From: WSZY01 sp050304695
Lineage (GTDB): Bacteria > Pseudomonadota > Zetaproteobacteria > Mariprofundales > Mariprofundaceae
Direction of reading: 5' to 3'
NCBI GenBank assembly: GCA_050304695.1
Contig: JBNLEB010000014.1
Location: 44,880-108,879 of the forward strand
Length of the DNA: 64,000 bases
Below, one piece after another: positions 8,567 through 15,247 of this stretch; position 1 is the first letter of the stretch, and every line of letters begins with the position of its first letter. The notes under the pieces were generated by a model. The model saw nothing but the letters and a program-made list of their open reading frames with translations, did no database searches and was not told where the DNA came from. A program made the translations under genes and the position numbers.

Positions 8567-9480
8567 TATTAGTCGTAGGCGACATCATTGTAGATGAATT
8601 TGTCTGGGGCGACGTATCACGCATCTCACCGGAAGCGCCGGTGCCCGTCGTCAATGTCGAGAAGGTCGACCGCAGACTCGGCGGCTCTGCCAATGTGATC
8701 CGCAATCTGCACGCACTTGAGCAGGCTTCGGCCATGTTCGGCATTGTCGGTGATGATGAGCCGGGCAGCTGGGTGCATCAGCGTCTGGCAGAGCTTAATG
8801 CCGATGACTTCGGCGTACTGACCAAAAAGAACAACCGCCCTACCGCGATCAAGACCCGCGTCATCGCCCGTCATCAGCAGGTGGTCCGCTACGATCGCGA
8901 ATGGACCGATGCCGCCAAGCCTGAGACACAGGCAGAGATGGAGAAGCGTATCCTCGCCAAGCTGGCGGATGCCGATGCCGTCATCCTCTCCGACTACGGC
9001 AAAGGATTGCTGACACCCGACTTCCTGAAAAAGCTGATTCCGCATCTGGATGGCAAGATCATTGCCGTCGATCCAAAACCGGAACACACCGATGCCTACA
9101 AGCATGCCACGCTGATCACCCCCAACCTCTCCGAGGCGGCAGCGATGGCCGGTATGGCGGCGATCAATGAGGATGCCCATGTCGAGGCGATTGCCCGCAC
9201 CCTGCATGAAAAGCTAAGTCTCACCTACACCCTGATCACTCGCTCCGAGCGCGGCATGACCCTGTTCGATGGCAACAGCTGCCACCACATCCCGACCGCC
9301 GCCCGCGATGTCTTCGATGTGACTGGCGCAGGCGATACGGTGATCGCCGTATTCACCACCTGTCTGGCAAGAGGCGATGATCCGCTCACTGCCGCGACGA
9401 CTGCCAACAAGGCAGCAGGCGTCGTCGTCGGCAAGGTCGGTACCGCCACCGCGACTTGGGATGAAATAGAAGCACATTGA
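8563..9480 (+). CDS. hldA: D-glycero-beta-D-manno-heptose-7-phosphate kinase (RfaE1-type, single domain)
   Basis: This PfkB-family kinase makes the heptose 1,7-bisphosphate used for ADP-heptose and the inner core of LPS. The 305 residues cover only the kinase half of E. coli HldE; no nucleotidyltransferase domain follows. It shows the N-terminal substrate motif RLGGSANVIRNL and the C-terminal catalytic DVFDVTGAGDTVIA (Asp about 256 as base). The ATG overlaps the preceding methyltransferase stop. The adenylyltransferase partner (hldC/rfaE2) is not in the window. kdsB follows after a repeat-filled gap, so the neighbourhood is devoted to LPS core sugars. Confidence 0.92.
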   Translation: MILVVGDIIVDEFVWGDVSRISPEAPVPVVNVEKVDRRLGGSANVIRNLHALEQASAMFGIVGDDEPGSWVHQRLAELNADDFGVLTKKNNRPTAIKTRVIARHQQVVRYDREWTDAAKPETQAEMEKRILAKLADADAVILSDYGKGLLTPDFLKKLIPHLDGKIIAVDPKPEHTDAYKHATLITPNLSEAAAMAGMAAINEDAHVEAIARTLHEKLSLTYTLITRSERGMTLFDGNSCHHIPTAARDVFDVTGAGDTVIAVFTTCLARGDDPLTAATTANKAAGVVVGKVGTATATWDEIEAH

Positions 9481-9505
9481 AAAACTCGCACGTTATTTCT
9501 TTCTA

Positions 9506-9635
9506 CGTCATTCCCGCGAAGGCGGGACAAATCGGCAGGAAAGCCGATTTGGGCGCCGACAGGCGGGGCTTTAGTCCTGAAGGCCATGGATGGCCTGAAT
9601 CAATCCATGGATGCCGGATCGAGTCCGGCATGACG
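9506..9635. repeat. CGTCAT-element with a hairpin module inserted in its linker
   Basis: The outer parts match the 55-bp element at 49957-50011: CGTCATTCCCGCGAAGGCGG at the left and ATCCATGGATGCCGGATC..GAGTCCGGCATGACG at the right. Between hairpin 1 and the ATCCATGGAT linker lies an extra 76-80 bases. The insert starts with a CAAATC/GATTTG stem with a GGCAGGAAAGCC apex (9528-9551) and ends with AGGCCATGGATGGCCT (9581-9596) plus GAATCA. A related module, with different stems, is inserted in the element at 48043-48208. Confidence 0.85.
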
Positions 9636-9670
9636 AATACTTCTTTTAACGAATATCGTTGAGGCAAAAT

Positions 9671-10390
9671 ATGCGCATCGCGATTGGTATTCCCGCCCGC
9701 TTCGAGTCCACCCGCTTCCCCGGCAAACCATTAGCCGAACTGGCAGGCAAACCGATGATCGCCCACGTGATCGAACGCGCCAAAGCCGCCAATGTCGGCG
9801 AAGTGTTTGTCGCCACCGATCACGCAGGTATTGCCGAAGTCGCAAAGCAGTATGGCGCCGAAGTGCGCATGACCCGCGCCGATCACAATTCAGGTACCGA
9901 GCGTCTGAGTGAGGCGATGCGCGAGATCGATTGCGATGTCGTGATCAACGTGCAGGGCGATGAACCGCTGATCGATCCCGAAGCGATCTGCGCTGTCGTC
10001 GATCCCTTCCGTCACGATCATGCCCTGTCGATGGCGACACTGGCTCACCCGATCAAGGATGCGGCGGACTTCAATGATCCCAATGTGGTCAAGGTGGTGG
10101 TTGGCGGCAAAGGCCACGCCCTCTACTTCAGCCGCGCCCCGATTCCGTTCCCACGCAATGGACAAGGCAACGCCCTGCAACATGTCGGCCTCTACGCCTA
10201 CCGCAAAGAGTTCCTGCTGATCTATCCGGGGCTGGAGCCATGCGAAACCGAAACGATTGAATCACTGGAGCAGCTTCGCGTGCTCCACCACGGCTACTCG
10301 ATTGCCGTAAACGTCGGCGACTTCACCTGCATCGGCGTCGACACCCCCGAAGACCTCGTTCGCGCAGAAAAAATCATTATCTCCTCCTGA
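9671..10390 (+). CDS. kdsB: 3-deoxy-manno-octulosonate cytidylyltransferase (CMP-Kdo synthetase)
   Basis: KdsB activates Kdo with CTP to give CMP-Kdo for the lipid A-Kdo linkage. The 239-residue protein opens with AIGIPARFESTRFPGKPLAE, containing the conserved nucleotide-binding PARxxSxRxPGKPL. It continues with MTRADHNSGTERL, VVINVQGDEPLI and the C-terminal GIDTPEDL-like segment GVDTPEDLVRAEK. The ATG at 9671 has GAGG 6 bases upstream. About 185 bases of its 3' end (from 10205) are repeated at 11704-11892 beyond a two-gene cassette, so the present 3' end may be one that arrived with the cassette. Confidence 0.96.
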   Translation: MRIAIGIPARFESTRFPGKPLAELAGKPMIAHVIERAKAANVGEVFVATDHAGIAEVAKQYGAEVRMTRADHNSGTERLSEAMREIDCDVVINVQGDEPLIDPEAICAVVDPFRHDHALSMATLAHPIKDAADFNDPNVVKVVVGGKGHALYFSRAPIPFPRNGQGNALQHVGLYAYRKEFLLIYPGLEPCETETIESLEQLRVLHHGYSIAVNVGDFTCIGVDTPEDLVRAEKIIISS

Positions 10391-10433
10391 ATCCAAGCTC
10401 CTACCATTTGCGCAGACAACAAACGCTTGCGCC

Positions 10434-10460
10434 ATTCGCAAATCGCGAATAGCGTACGCT
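10434..10460 (+). promoter_or_regulatory. Paired palindromes at the start of the HTH/nucleotidyltransferase cassette
   Basis: ATTCGC-aaatc-GCGAAT (10434-10450) abuts the perfect palindrome AGCGTACGCT (10451-10460), which ends 2 bases before the ATG at 10463. No purine-rich ribosome site is left. The position suggests an operator for self-regulation by the first gene's HTH protein, or a leaderless start. This is inference from position only. Confidence 0.5.
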
Positions 10461-10462
10461 TT

Positions 10463-10984
10463 ATGGTATTGAAACCACAAGATGTATTCATTGCACTCAA
10501 GCTTTTGGTTCTGAACAAAGAGCCATGGAGCTATGTCAAACTCGCCAATGAGCTTTTCATGAGCGCATCCGAGATCAATGCGGGCGTAAAACGGGGGCTA
10601 CAGGCGAAGCTACTGGTTCCCGGCGTAGCGGGCCAGCAACCGCACGTGCACAGACAGGCGCTGAAAGAGTTCTTGATCCACGGTGTGAAATACGCATTCC
10701 CCCCCGATCACGGCCAGATTAGCCGAGGCATGCGTACTATGTATGCAGCCCCATCTGTCGAACAAAACTTTGTATTCGACGGAAAGAATCCACCGGTATG
10801 GCCCTATGCGGAGGGTACAGCTCTGGGCCCCTCCTTCTCGCCGCTCTACAAATCAGTGCCCAAGGCGGCGGAGAATGATCCCGATCTTTATGAGCTTCTG
10901 GTACTCGTAGATATGATCCGGGGAGGTCGTGCCAGAGAACGAAACTTCGCCGTGGAAAGATTGAGCGAACGCCTGAGCCAATGA
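10463..10984 (+). CDS. Putative winged-helix/MarR-like protein, partner of the nucleotidyltransferase
   Basis: The 173-residue protein starts MVLKPQDVFIALKLLVL and continues with a helix-turn-helix-like stretch (SYVKLANELFMSASEINAGV) followed by a wing-like basic segment. The C-terminal half is rich in Pro and aromatic residues (PPVWPYAEGTALGPSFSPLY), then ends in a helical region. ATG 10463 is preferred to 10427 because the family-like N-terminus begins there. The stop overlaps the next gene by 4 bases, so the two are co-translated. An antitoxin-like or regulatory role for the adjacent nucleotidyltransferase is inferred from pairing and overlap, not from a recognised domain. The pair lies between two copies of the kdsB 3' end. 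Confidence 0.75.
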   Translation: MVLKPQDVFIALKLLVLNKEPWSYVKLANELFMSASEINAGVKRGLQAKLLVPGVAGQQPHVHRQALKEFLIHGVKYAFPPDHGQISRGMRTMYAAPSVEQNFVFDGKNPPVWPYAEGTALGPSFSPLYKSVPKAAENDPDLYELLVLVDMIRGGRARERNFAVERLSERLSQ

Positions 10985-11679
10985 CTCGACGATTCGATGC
11001 CAACATGGAGATGCTTTGCCATGTGGCAGAGCGGCTAGCCACTTTACGAAAAGAGGTGGTGTTTCTCGGCGGCTGCACAACAGGCTTGTTACTTACCGAC
11101 AACGCCATCCCGGATGTAAGGCCGACCACCGATGTCGATCTGATCGTAGAAGCAAGCATCACGCACGATTACCACGATATTGAGGCACGCATGCGCGATT
11201 TGGGATTTCAGCCCGATGTTGAAAGCGGCATTCGTTGCCGCTGGATCATTGACGGGATCACGGTTGACCTTATGCCGACGAACGAATCCATCCTGGGCTT
11301 TAGCAATCGATGGTATCCAGAGGCCATAAGCCATGCCGTTTCTGAAATACTGCCCAACGGGATTGAAATCAGGCGAGTTACAGCGCCCTATTTCATCGCG
11401 ACAAAAATAGAGGCGTTCAACGGGCGCGGAAACCATGACTTCATCATCAGCCATGATTTTGAAGACATCATCACCGTCATTGATGGCCGCTCCAAGCTCT
11501 TGGATGAGATCGCGCTTTCAAATGTGAACCTTCAACATTTCATCGCCACAATGTTCAAACAGTGGCTCGATGACCAGGATTTCATAGCTGCACTCCCCGG
11601 CCATCTACCTCACGATACCATTCAGCGAGAGCGCCTATCTATCTTAACGAAGCGCATCCAGAAACTGGCCGAATCTTAA
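10981..11679 (+). CDS. Nucleotidyltransferase of the polymerase-beta-like superfamily (AbiEii/MNT-like toxin candidate)
   Basis: The 232-residue protein has the hallmarks of a minimal nucleotidyltransferase. GGCTTGLLL (residues 30-38) corresponds to the glycine motif, TTDVDLIVE supplies two metal-binding Asp residues (51 and 53), and GITVDLMPT supplies the third (Asp96), so the active site looks intact. The C-terminal half is helical (ATKIEAFNGRGNHDFIISHD resembles the segment found in AbiEii-like proteins). With the overlapping upstream HTH gene it resembles a toxin-antitoxin or abortive-infection pair. Substrate and toxicity are inference. It lies in a cassette behind kdsB. Confidence 0.82.
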   Translation: MTRRFDANMEMLCHVAERLATLRKEVVFLGGCTTGLLLTDNAIPDVRPTTDVDLIVEASITHDYHDIEARMRDLGFQPDVESGIRCRWIIDGITVDLMPTNESILGFSNRWYPEAISHAVSEILPNGIEIRRVTAPYFIATKIEAFNGRGNHDFIISHDFEDIITVIDGRSKLLDEIALSNVNLQHFIATMFKQWLDDQDFIAALPGHLPHDTIQRERLSILTKRIQKLAES

Positions 11680-11703
11680 AAGCATCCCGATCAGCATCAC
11701 AAA

Positions 11704-11892
11704 AAAGAGTTCCTGCTGATCTATCCGGGGCTGGAACCGTGCGAAACCGAAACGATTGAATCACTGGAGCAGCTTCGCGTGCTCCACCACGGCTACTCCA
11801 TCGCCGTCAACGTCGGCGACTTCACTTGCATCGGTGTCGATACCCCCGAAGACCTCGCACGCGCTGAGAAAATCATCTCAGGCAATGCATAG
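11704..11892 (+). pseudogene. Second copy of the kdsB 3' end (62 codons, no start)
   Basis: From 11704 the sequence matches 10205 onward of kdsB at an offset of 1499 bases. By eye there are about 12 mismatches in roughly 170 bases, nearly all synonymous and concentrated in the second half. It reads in frame as the last 62 residues of KdsB (KEFLLIYPGLEP to DTPEDLARAEKIISGNA) with its own stop, and only one internal residue differs (Val to Ala). It has no start or ribosome site. The differences imply that the two copies diverged in different genomes or a long time ago. Its last 20 bases overlap the 3' end of the convergent protease gene. Confidence 0.92.
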
Positions 11893-13348
11893 CATTATTC
11901 ATAGCTGCCAAATAGGACTCTTCAGAAAAACCTGGATTGGCAGCTTTTATCGCACTTAGTTTCTCTTCATAGATTTTTCGTTGCTGGTTTCGCCGAGCAT
12001 CGAGTGTGCTTAAACAATACTGAAACAGCTCTTCAACTTTTTTCAACACATTGGCGTGTCCCTGCTCGACCTTGTCCGAAGGTGGGAAGAGGTCAATAAG
12101 TGTGGATCGTACGCCACCTGCTTGATTCGGCTGAACATCTGAATTTGAAAGACTAGCCTGCCTATACATAAAGACTGCTTCCGCGTCATACTTGTTGTCA
12201 CTAATCAGTTGATCAGAAAAAGTCCTTCCGTTATTCCCTGTAGAAGCAAGATAATTGTTTCCTGACCAAGAGAGATACAATGATACGATTGACTCCCCAA
12301 ATTCAGGAAACTTCTCTCTGGCCTCCATACAAAAAGACTTACTTAACTCATCGCTCTCAAGATGGTTTTCTTGAAGCCCCTTAATCGCGTCTGCAATAAG
12401 TTGCTCAGCACGTTTTTCCACCAAATCAAACTCTTCCGTTGATTTTGACGGAAACAACGCTTTCAACTCTTCTCGGCAATGTTTTCCTCTGGATACACGA
12501 ATCCGCAATGCAGCATCATTTACATCAAGGTTTGCATCTTCACTTAAATCAATCATATGGGTAATCACTCTTGAACTAACAAAATGGCCAATACCACTTG
12601 TTACTGTTCCTCTCAAAAGCATTCCAACTAGCAACGGTCGCACTTCGATCTGATTACCCAAGCGTTTTTGTTGCATATAAAAAATAGGACTACCACTTAA
12701 TCCATCGTAATCGGTCAGTGTAATCGAACTATTAAAATTCAGTTCGTGGCAGTGATCACTTAATCCTTTCCCCCTGTAGGTTGCTCTAAGAATGACTCGT
12801 GTTCTTTTGATTTTGTTACAATCGTAGTCAATCTCGTTTCTTTCTGATGGATATCCGATGATAAACAAATCACAGTCTTGGGTTAGGCATTCTGCTGGAA
12901 GGACTCCCAATGTGATATCTTGAGCAACTAGAGGTGTGTCGCCAAACCTATCAAATTCAGCTTGATCAATCCGAAGCATAAATACATCTTTATATTCTTC
13001 GTCATCACCATAAGGTTCCCTATTAATCGTATATTTCTCATTAAACGGCAATGAAATGCACGACTTATCTGAAGGAAAAACTCTCAATTGATTTGTCTCT
13101 CCTCCCGAATTTTCTAATACGTGGGAAGCTGTGACCCAATAAATATTGCTTTCATTTGCAATTAGGAATGAGGAGCCTTTTCCCCAATATGGGAACTCTT
13201 CGTCATCTGATTCGAACATCACTGGTCGAACATTTTCATCGAATATAGGCTCATCAAACGAACCGTAGGAAGTCGATAGTATATTGCTCACAACTTCTCC
13301 TTTGCATAAAGATACATTAGAAACCATACAAACGACACTCAAGAACAT
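11873..13348 (-). CDS. Trypsin-like serine protease with long helical C-terminal domain
   Basis: The 491-residue protein shows a chymotrypsin-fold triad: His76 in VTASHVL, Asp121 in DVFMLRID and Ser218 in GLSGSPIF. A weak N-terminal signal-like stretch (FLSVVCMVSNVSL) suggests export, and the first 20 residues may be a poor signal or a wrong start. The C-terminal 200 residues are helical and charged and end with KIYEEKLSAIKAANPGFSEE. The gene is clearly AT-richer than its neighbours and is read against them, which suggests recent gain. Its final codons lie inside the duplicated kdsB 3' end, so its present stop may have been created by that junction. The target is unknown. Confidence 0.85.
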   Translation of the reverse strand: MFLSVVCMVSNVSLCKGEVVSNILSTSYGSFDEPIFDENVRPVMFESDDEEFPYWGKGSSFLIANESNIYWVTASHVLENSGGETNQLRVFPSDKSCISLPFNEKYTINREPYGDDEEYKDVFMLRIDQAEFDRFGDTPLVAQDITLGVLPAECLTQDCDLFIIGYPSERNEIDYDCNKIKRTRVILRATYRGKGLSDHCHELNFNSSITLTDYDGLSGSPIFYMQQKRLGNQIEVRPLLVGMLLRGTVTSGIGHFVSSRVITHMIDLSEDANLDVNDAALRIRVSRGKHCREELKALFPSKSTEEFDLVEKRAEQLIADAIKGLQENHLESDELSKSFCMEAREKFPEFGESIVSLYLSWSGNNYLASTGNNGRTFSDQLISDNKYDAEAVFMYRQASLSNSDVQPNQAGGVRSTLIDLFPPSDKVEQGHANVLKKVEELFQYCLSTLDARRNQQRKIYEEKLSAIKAANPGFSEESYLAAMNNAMHCLR

Positions 13349-13462
13349 CTAAACAACTCTCACCACCATTCCCCACCATTTCTAAAACCGCTTAATTCCA
13401 ACAAATAGCCTTGATATTCCAACGAATATCGAGTGTGCCGCCGTGCCTCGCACACAACATTT

Positions 13463-13529
13463 TGTGTTGAGGTGGGTTGACAAGGGTGAAAATGTGGACA
13501 ATATTGGCGAACTGTGGGGATTTGTGGGT
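13463..13529 (+). promoter_or_regulatory. Likely mraZ/dcw promoter with MraZ-type operator boxes
   Basis: TTGACA at 13477-13482 and AATATT at 13500-13505 are 17 bases apart, a good sigma-70 arrangement. MraZ of E. coli binds TGGGN boxes separated by 5 bases. Here TGTGT, TGGGT, AGGGT and TGTGG begin at 13463, 13473, 13483 and 13493, exactly one per 10 bases across the -35 region. A second pair, TGGGG and TGGGT, begins at 13515 and 13525, downstream of the -10. Autorepression of the cluster by MraZ is inferred. Confidence 0.65.
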
Positions 13530-13561
13530 AATCCCCCTAGATAGTGGAGAGGCAACAATCT

Positions 13562-13996
13562 ATGTTCGAGGGTGAACACACAGTTAGCATGGATGATAAG
13601 GGTCGCGTCAGCATTCCTGCTGGTTTCCGCGAAGCCCTTCGTCGCCTCTACGATGACGAACGCGTTGTCATCACCCGCGATTTCGACGGTTGCCTCCGTG
13701 TTTACCCACCCAAAGAGTGGGAACGTAAAGTTCTCCAGAAAGTCCGCTCCCTACCCATGAACGACCCTAAAGTCCGCGCTTACGAACGATTCGTTATCAG
13801 CCCTGCTACCACTTGCTCTCCCGACAAGCAGGGCCGTGTCCTTGTCTCCCCCACATTGAGACGGGATGCCGATCTGAATAAGCAGGTGGTCTTTGCCGGT
13901 GGTCCCGATTATTTCGAAATCTGGGATATCGACCGCCGCACCGCCAAGCTCGAAGAGGCGCAGGCGCTTCTATTGGCGGGTGGACTGGACTTCTGA
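13562..13996 (+). CDS. mraZ: Transcriptional regulator MraZ, first gene of the dcw cluster
   Basis: MraZ is an AbrB-fold DNA-binding protein that controls the division and cell-wall cluster. The 144-residue protein starts MFEGEHTVSMDDKGRVSIPA, carrying the family's first DxKGRxxxP motif. It has the second copy in the back half as PDKQGRVLVSPTLR, so both SpoVT-AbrB repeats are intact. The ATG at 13562 has GGAGAGG 9 bases upstream; the GTG at 13544 falls before that ribosome site. rsmH starts within 2 bases of its stop. Confidence 0.96.
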   Translation: MFEGEHTVSMDDKGRVSIPAGFREALRRLYDDERVVITRDFDGCLRVYPPKEWERKVLQKVRSLPMNDPKVRAYERFVISPATTCSPDKQGRVLVSPTLRRDADLNKQVVFAGGPDYFEIWDIDRRTAKLEEAQALLLAGGLDF

Positions 13997-13997
13997 T

Positions 13998-14990
13998 GTG
14001 TCGAACCACGGCACTGATTCCCACCGGGAACACATCCCCGTTCTTGCCAACGAGTTCATCGACGCCCTCTGCATTGATCCCGATGGCAAATATGTTGACG
14101 CTACCTTCGGCCGCGGTGGCCATAGCCGCATGCTGCTCAATCGCCTCTCCTCCTCAGGGCAGCTTATCGCACTGGATCGCGATCCGGATGCGGTGGCCGA
14201 AGGTATGCGCCTCCAATCTGAAGACCCACGCTTCAGAATTTTTCACTATGATTTCGCGTCGATCGAAATGGCCATCGATGATGCCGGGTGGGACCTGGTG
14301 ACAGCTATCGGCTTCGATCTCGGTGTCTCCTCCCCTCAACTCGACAGGGCAGATCGCGGCTTCTCATTTCAACACGATGGTCCGCTCGATATGCGCATGA
14401 ACTCCATGCATGACCAGCCGTTGTCGCAGAAGCTGAAGAACGTATCGGAAAAAGAGCTGACCCGCGTGATCCGCGACTATGGCGACGAGCGCTTTGCCGG
14501 CCGTATCGCCAAGGCGATCCTGCGCGACCTAAAGGCGGGCGAGATGAACAGCACCCGCAACCTTGAGAACACATGCTTCCACGCTGTGCCCAAACAGGCG
14601 CGTTACGGCGGTGCACATCCGGCTACCCGCACCTTTCAGGCGCTGCGTATCTGGGTTAACGATGAATACGGCCAGATCGAGGCAGGCGTGAAGGGTGCGA
14701 TGAAACATCTGATCCCCGGCGGTCGCCTTGCCGTGATCTCCTTCCACTCCGGTGAAGATCGCCGCATTCGCGATCTGATCGAAGCGGAGGTGAATCCGTG
14801 CACCTGCCCGCCGCAGTTTCCGATCTGCGTCTGCGGTAAAACGCCATCGATGCGCTGGCTGCAGAAGAAACCGGTTCGCCCAAGTGAAGCGGAAGTGGAA
14901 GCCAATCCGCGCAGCCGCTCATCATTGATGCGGATTGCTGAGTCAATCAAACCCGCTAAAGCAGTTGAAACAACCGGAGGGGCGGCATGA
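13998..14990 (+). CDS. rsmH: 16S rRNA (cytosine1402-N4)-methyltransferase RsmH (MraW)
   Basis: RsmH methylates C1402 in the ribosomal P site. The reading frame contains HIPVLANEFIDAL at the N-terminus, the SAM site YVDATFGRGGHSRMLL, then FDLGVSSPQLDRADRGFSF and the C-terminal RPSEAEVEANPRSRSSLMR, all family signatures. I place the start at the GTG at 13998 (VSNHGTDSHREHIPVL), directly after the mraZ stop, giving 330 residues; the frame stays open further upstream within mraZ but has no match there. The stop overlaps ftsL (ATGA). Confidence 0.95.
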   Translation: MSNHGTDSHREHIPVLANEFIDALCIDPDGKYVDATFGRGGHSRMLLNRLSSSGQLIALDRDPDAVAEGMRLQSEDPRFRIFHYDFASIEMAIDDAGWDLVTAIGFDLGVSSPQLDRADRGFSFQHDGPLDMRMNSMHDQPLSQKLKNVSEKELTRVIRDYGDERFAGRIAKAILRDLKAGEMNSTRNLENTCFHAVPKQARYGGAHPATRTFQALRIWVNDEYGQIEAGVKGAMKHLIPGGRLAVISFHSGEDRRIRDLIEAEVNPCTCPPQFPICVCGKTPSMRWLQKKPVRPSEAEVEANPRSRSSLMRIAESIKPAKAVETTGGAA

Positions 14991-15247
14991 AAGCCAAACT
15001 CTCCGTTGCCCTGCCTGTTGCAGGCATCGCCATCGTGGCCACCGGACAGGTATGGCTCTCCCATCTGCGTTATGAGACTTCGCTGGAAACCTCTGCGGTG
15101 CAGAAGGAGTACGATGCGATCAAAGGTGAGATTCATACACTCAATCTGGAGCTGGCCAGCCTGACCCGCCCGGAGAGACTGCGTAAAATCGCGCAATCCA
15201 AACTCGGTATGGCACCACCGCGCCCGATGCAGGTGCTGCGACCATGA
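14987..15247 (+). CDS. ftsL: Cell division protein FtsL
   Basis: This is a small bitopic protein of the divisome that joins FtsB and FtsQ. The 86 residues consist of a short basic N-terminus, one membrane span (about residues 5-24, VALPVAGIAIVATGQVWL) and a periplasmic coiled coil (SAVQKEYDAIKGEIHTLNLE). It ends with the RLRKIAQSKLGM motif common to FtsL. Sequence similarity in this family is low, so position between rsmH and ftsI with 4-base overlaps on both sides carries much of the weight. Confidence 0.93.
   Translation: MKAKLSVALPVAGIAIVATGQVWLSHLRYETSLETSAVQKEYDAIKGEIHTLNLELASLTRPERLRKIAQSKLGMAPPRPMQVLRP

Noticed and set aside
10391..13400. Classical integrative island with integrase and att sites
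   Set aside because: No integrase or recombinase gene is present, and the duplicated segment (about 185 bp of kdsB coding sequence) is much longer and more diverged than usual att repeats.
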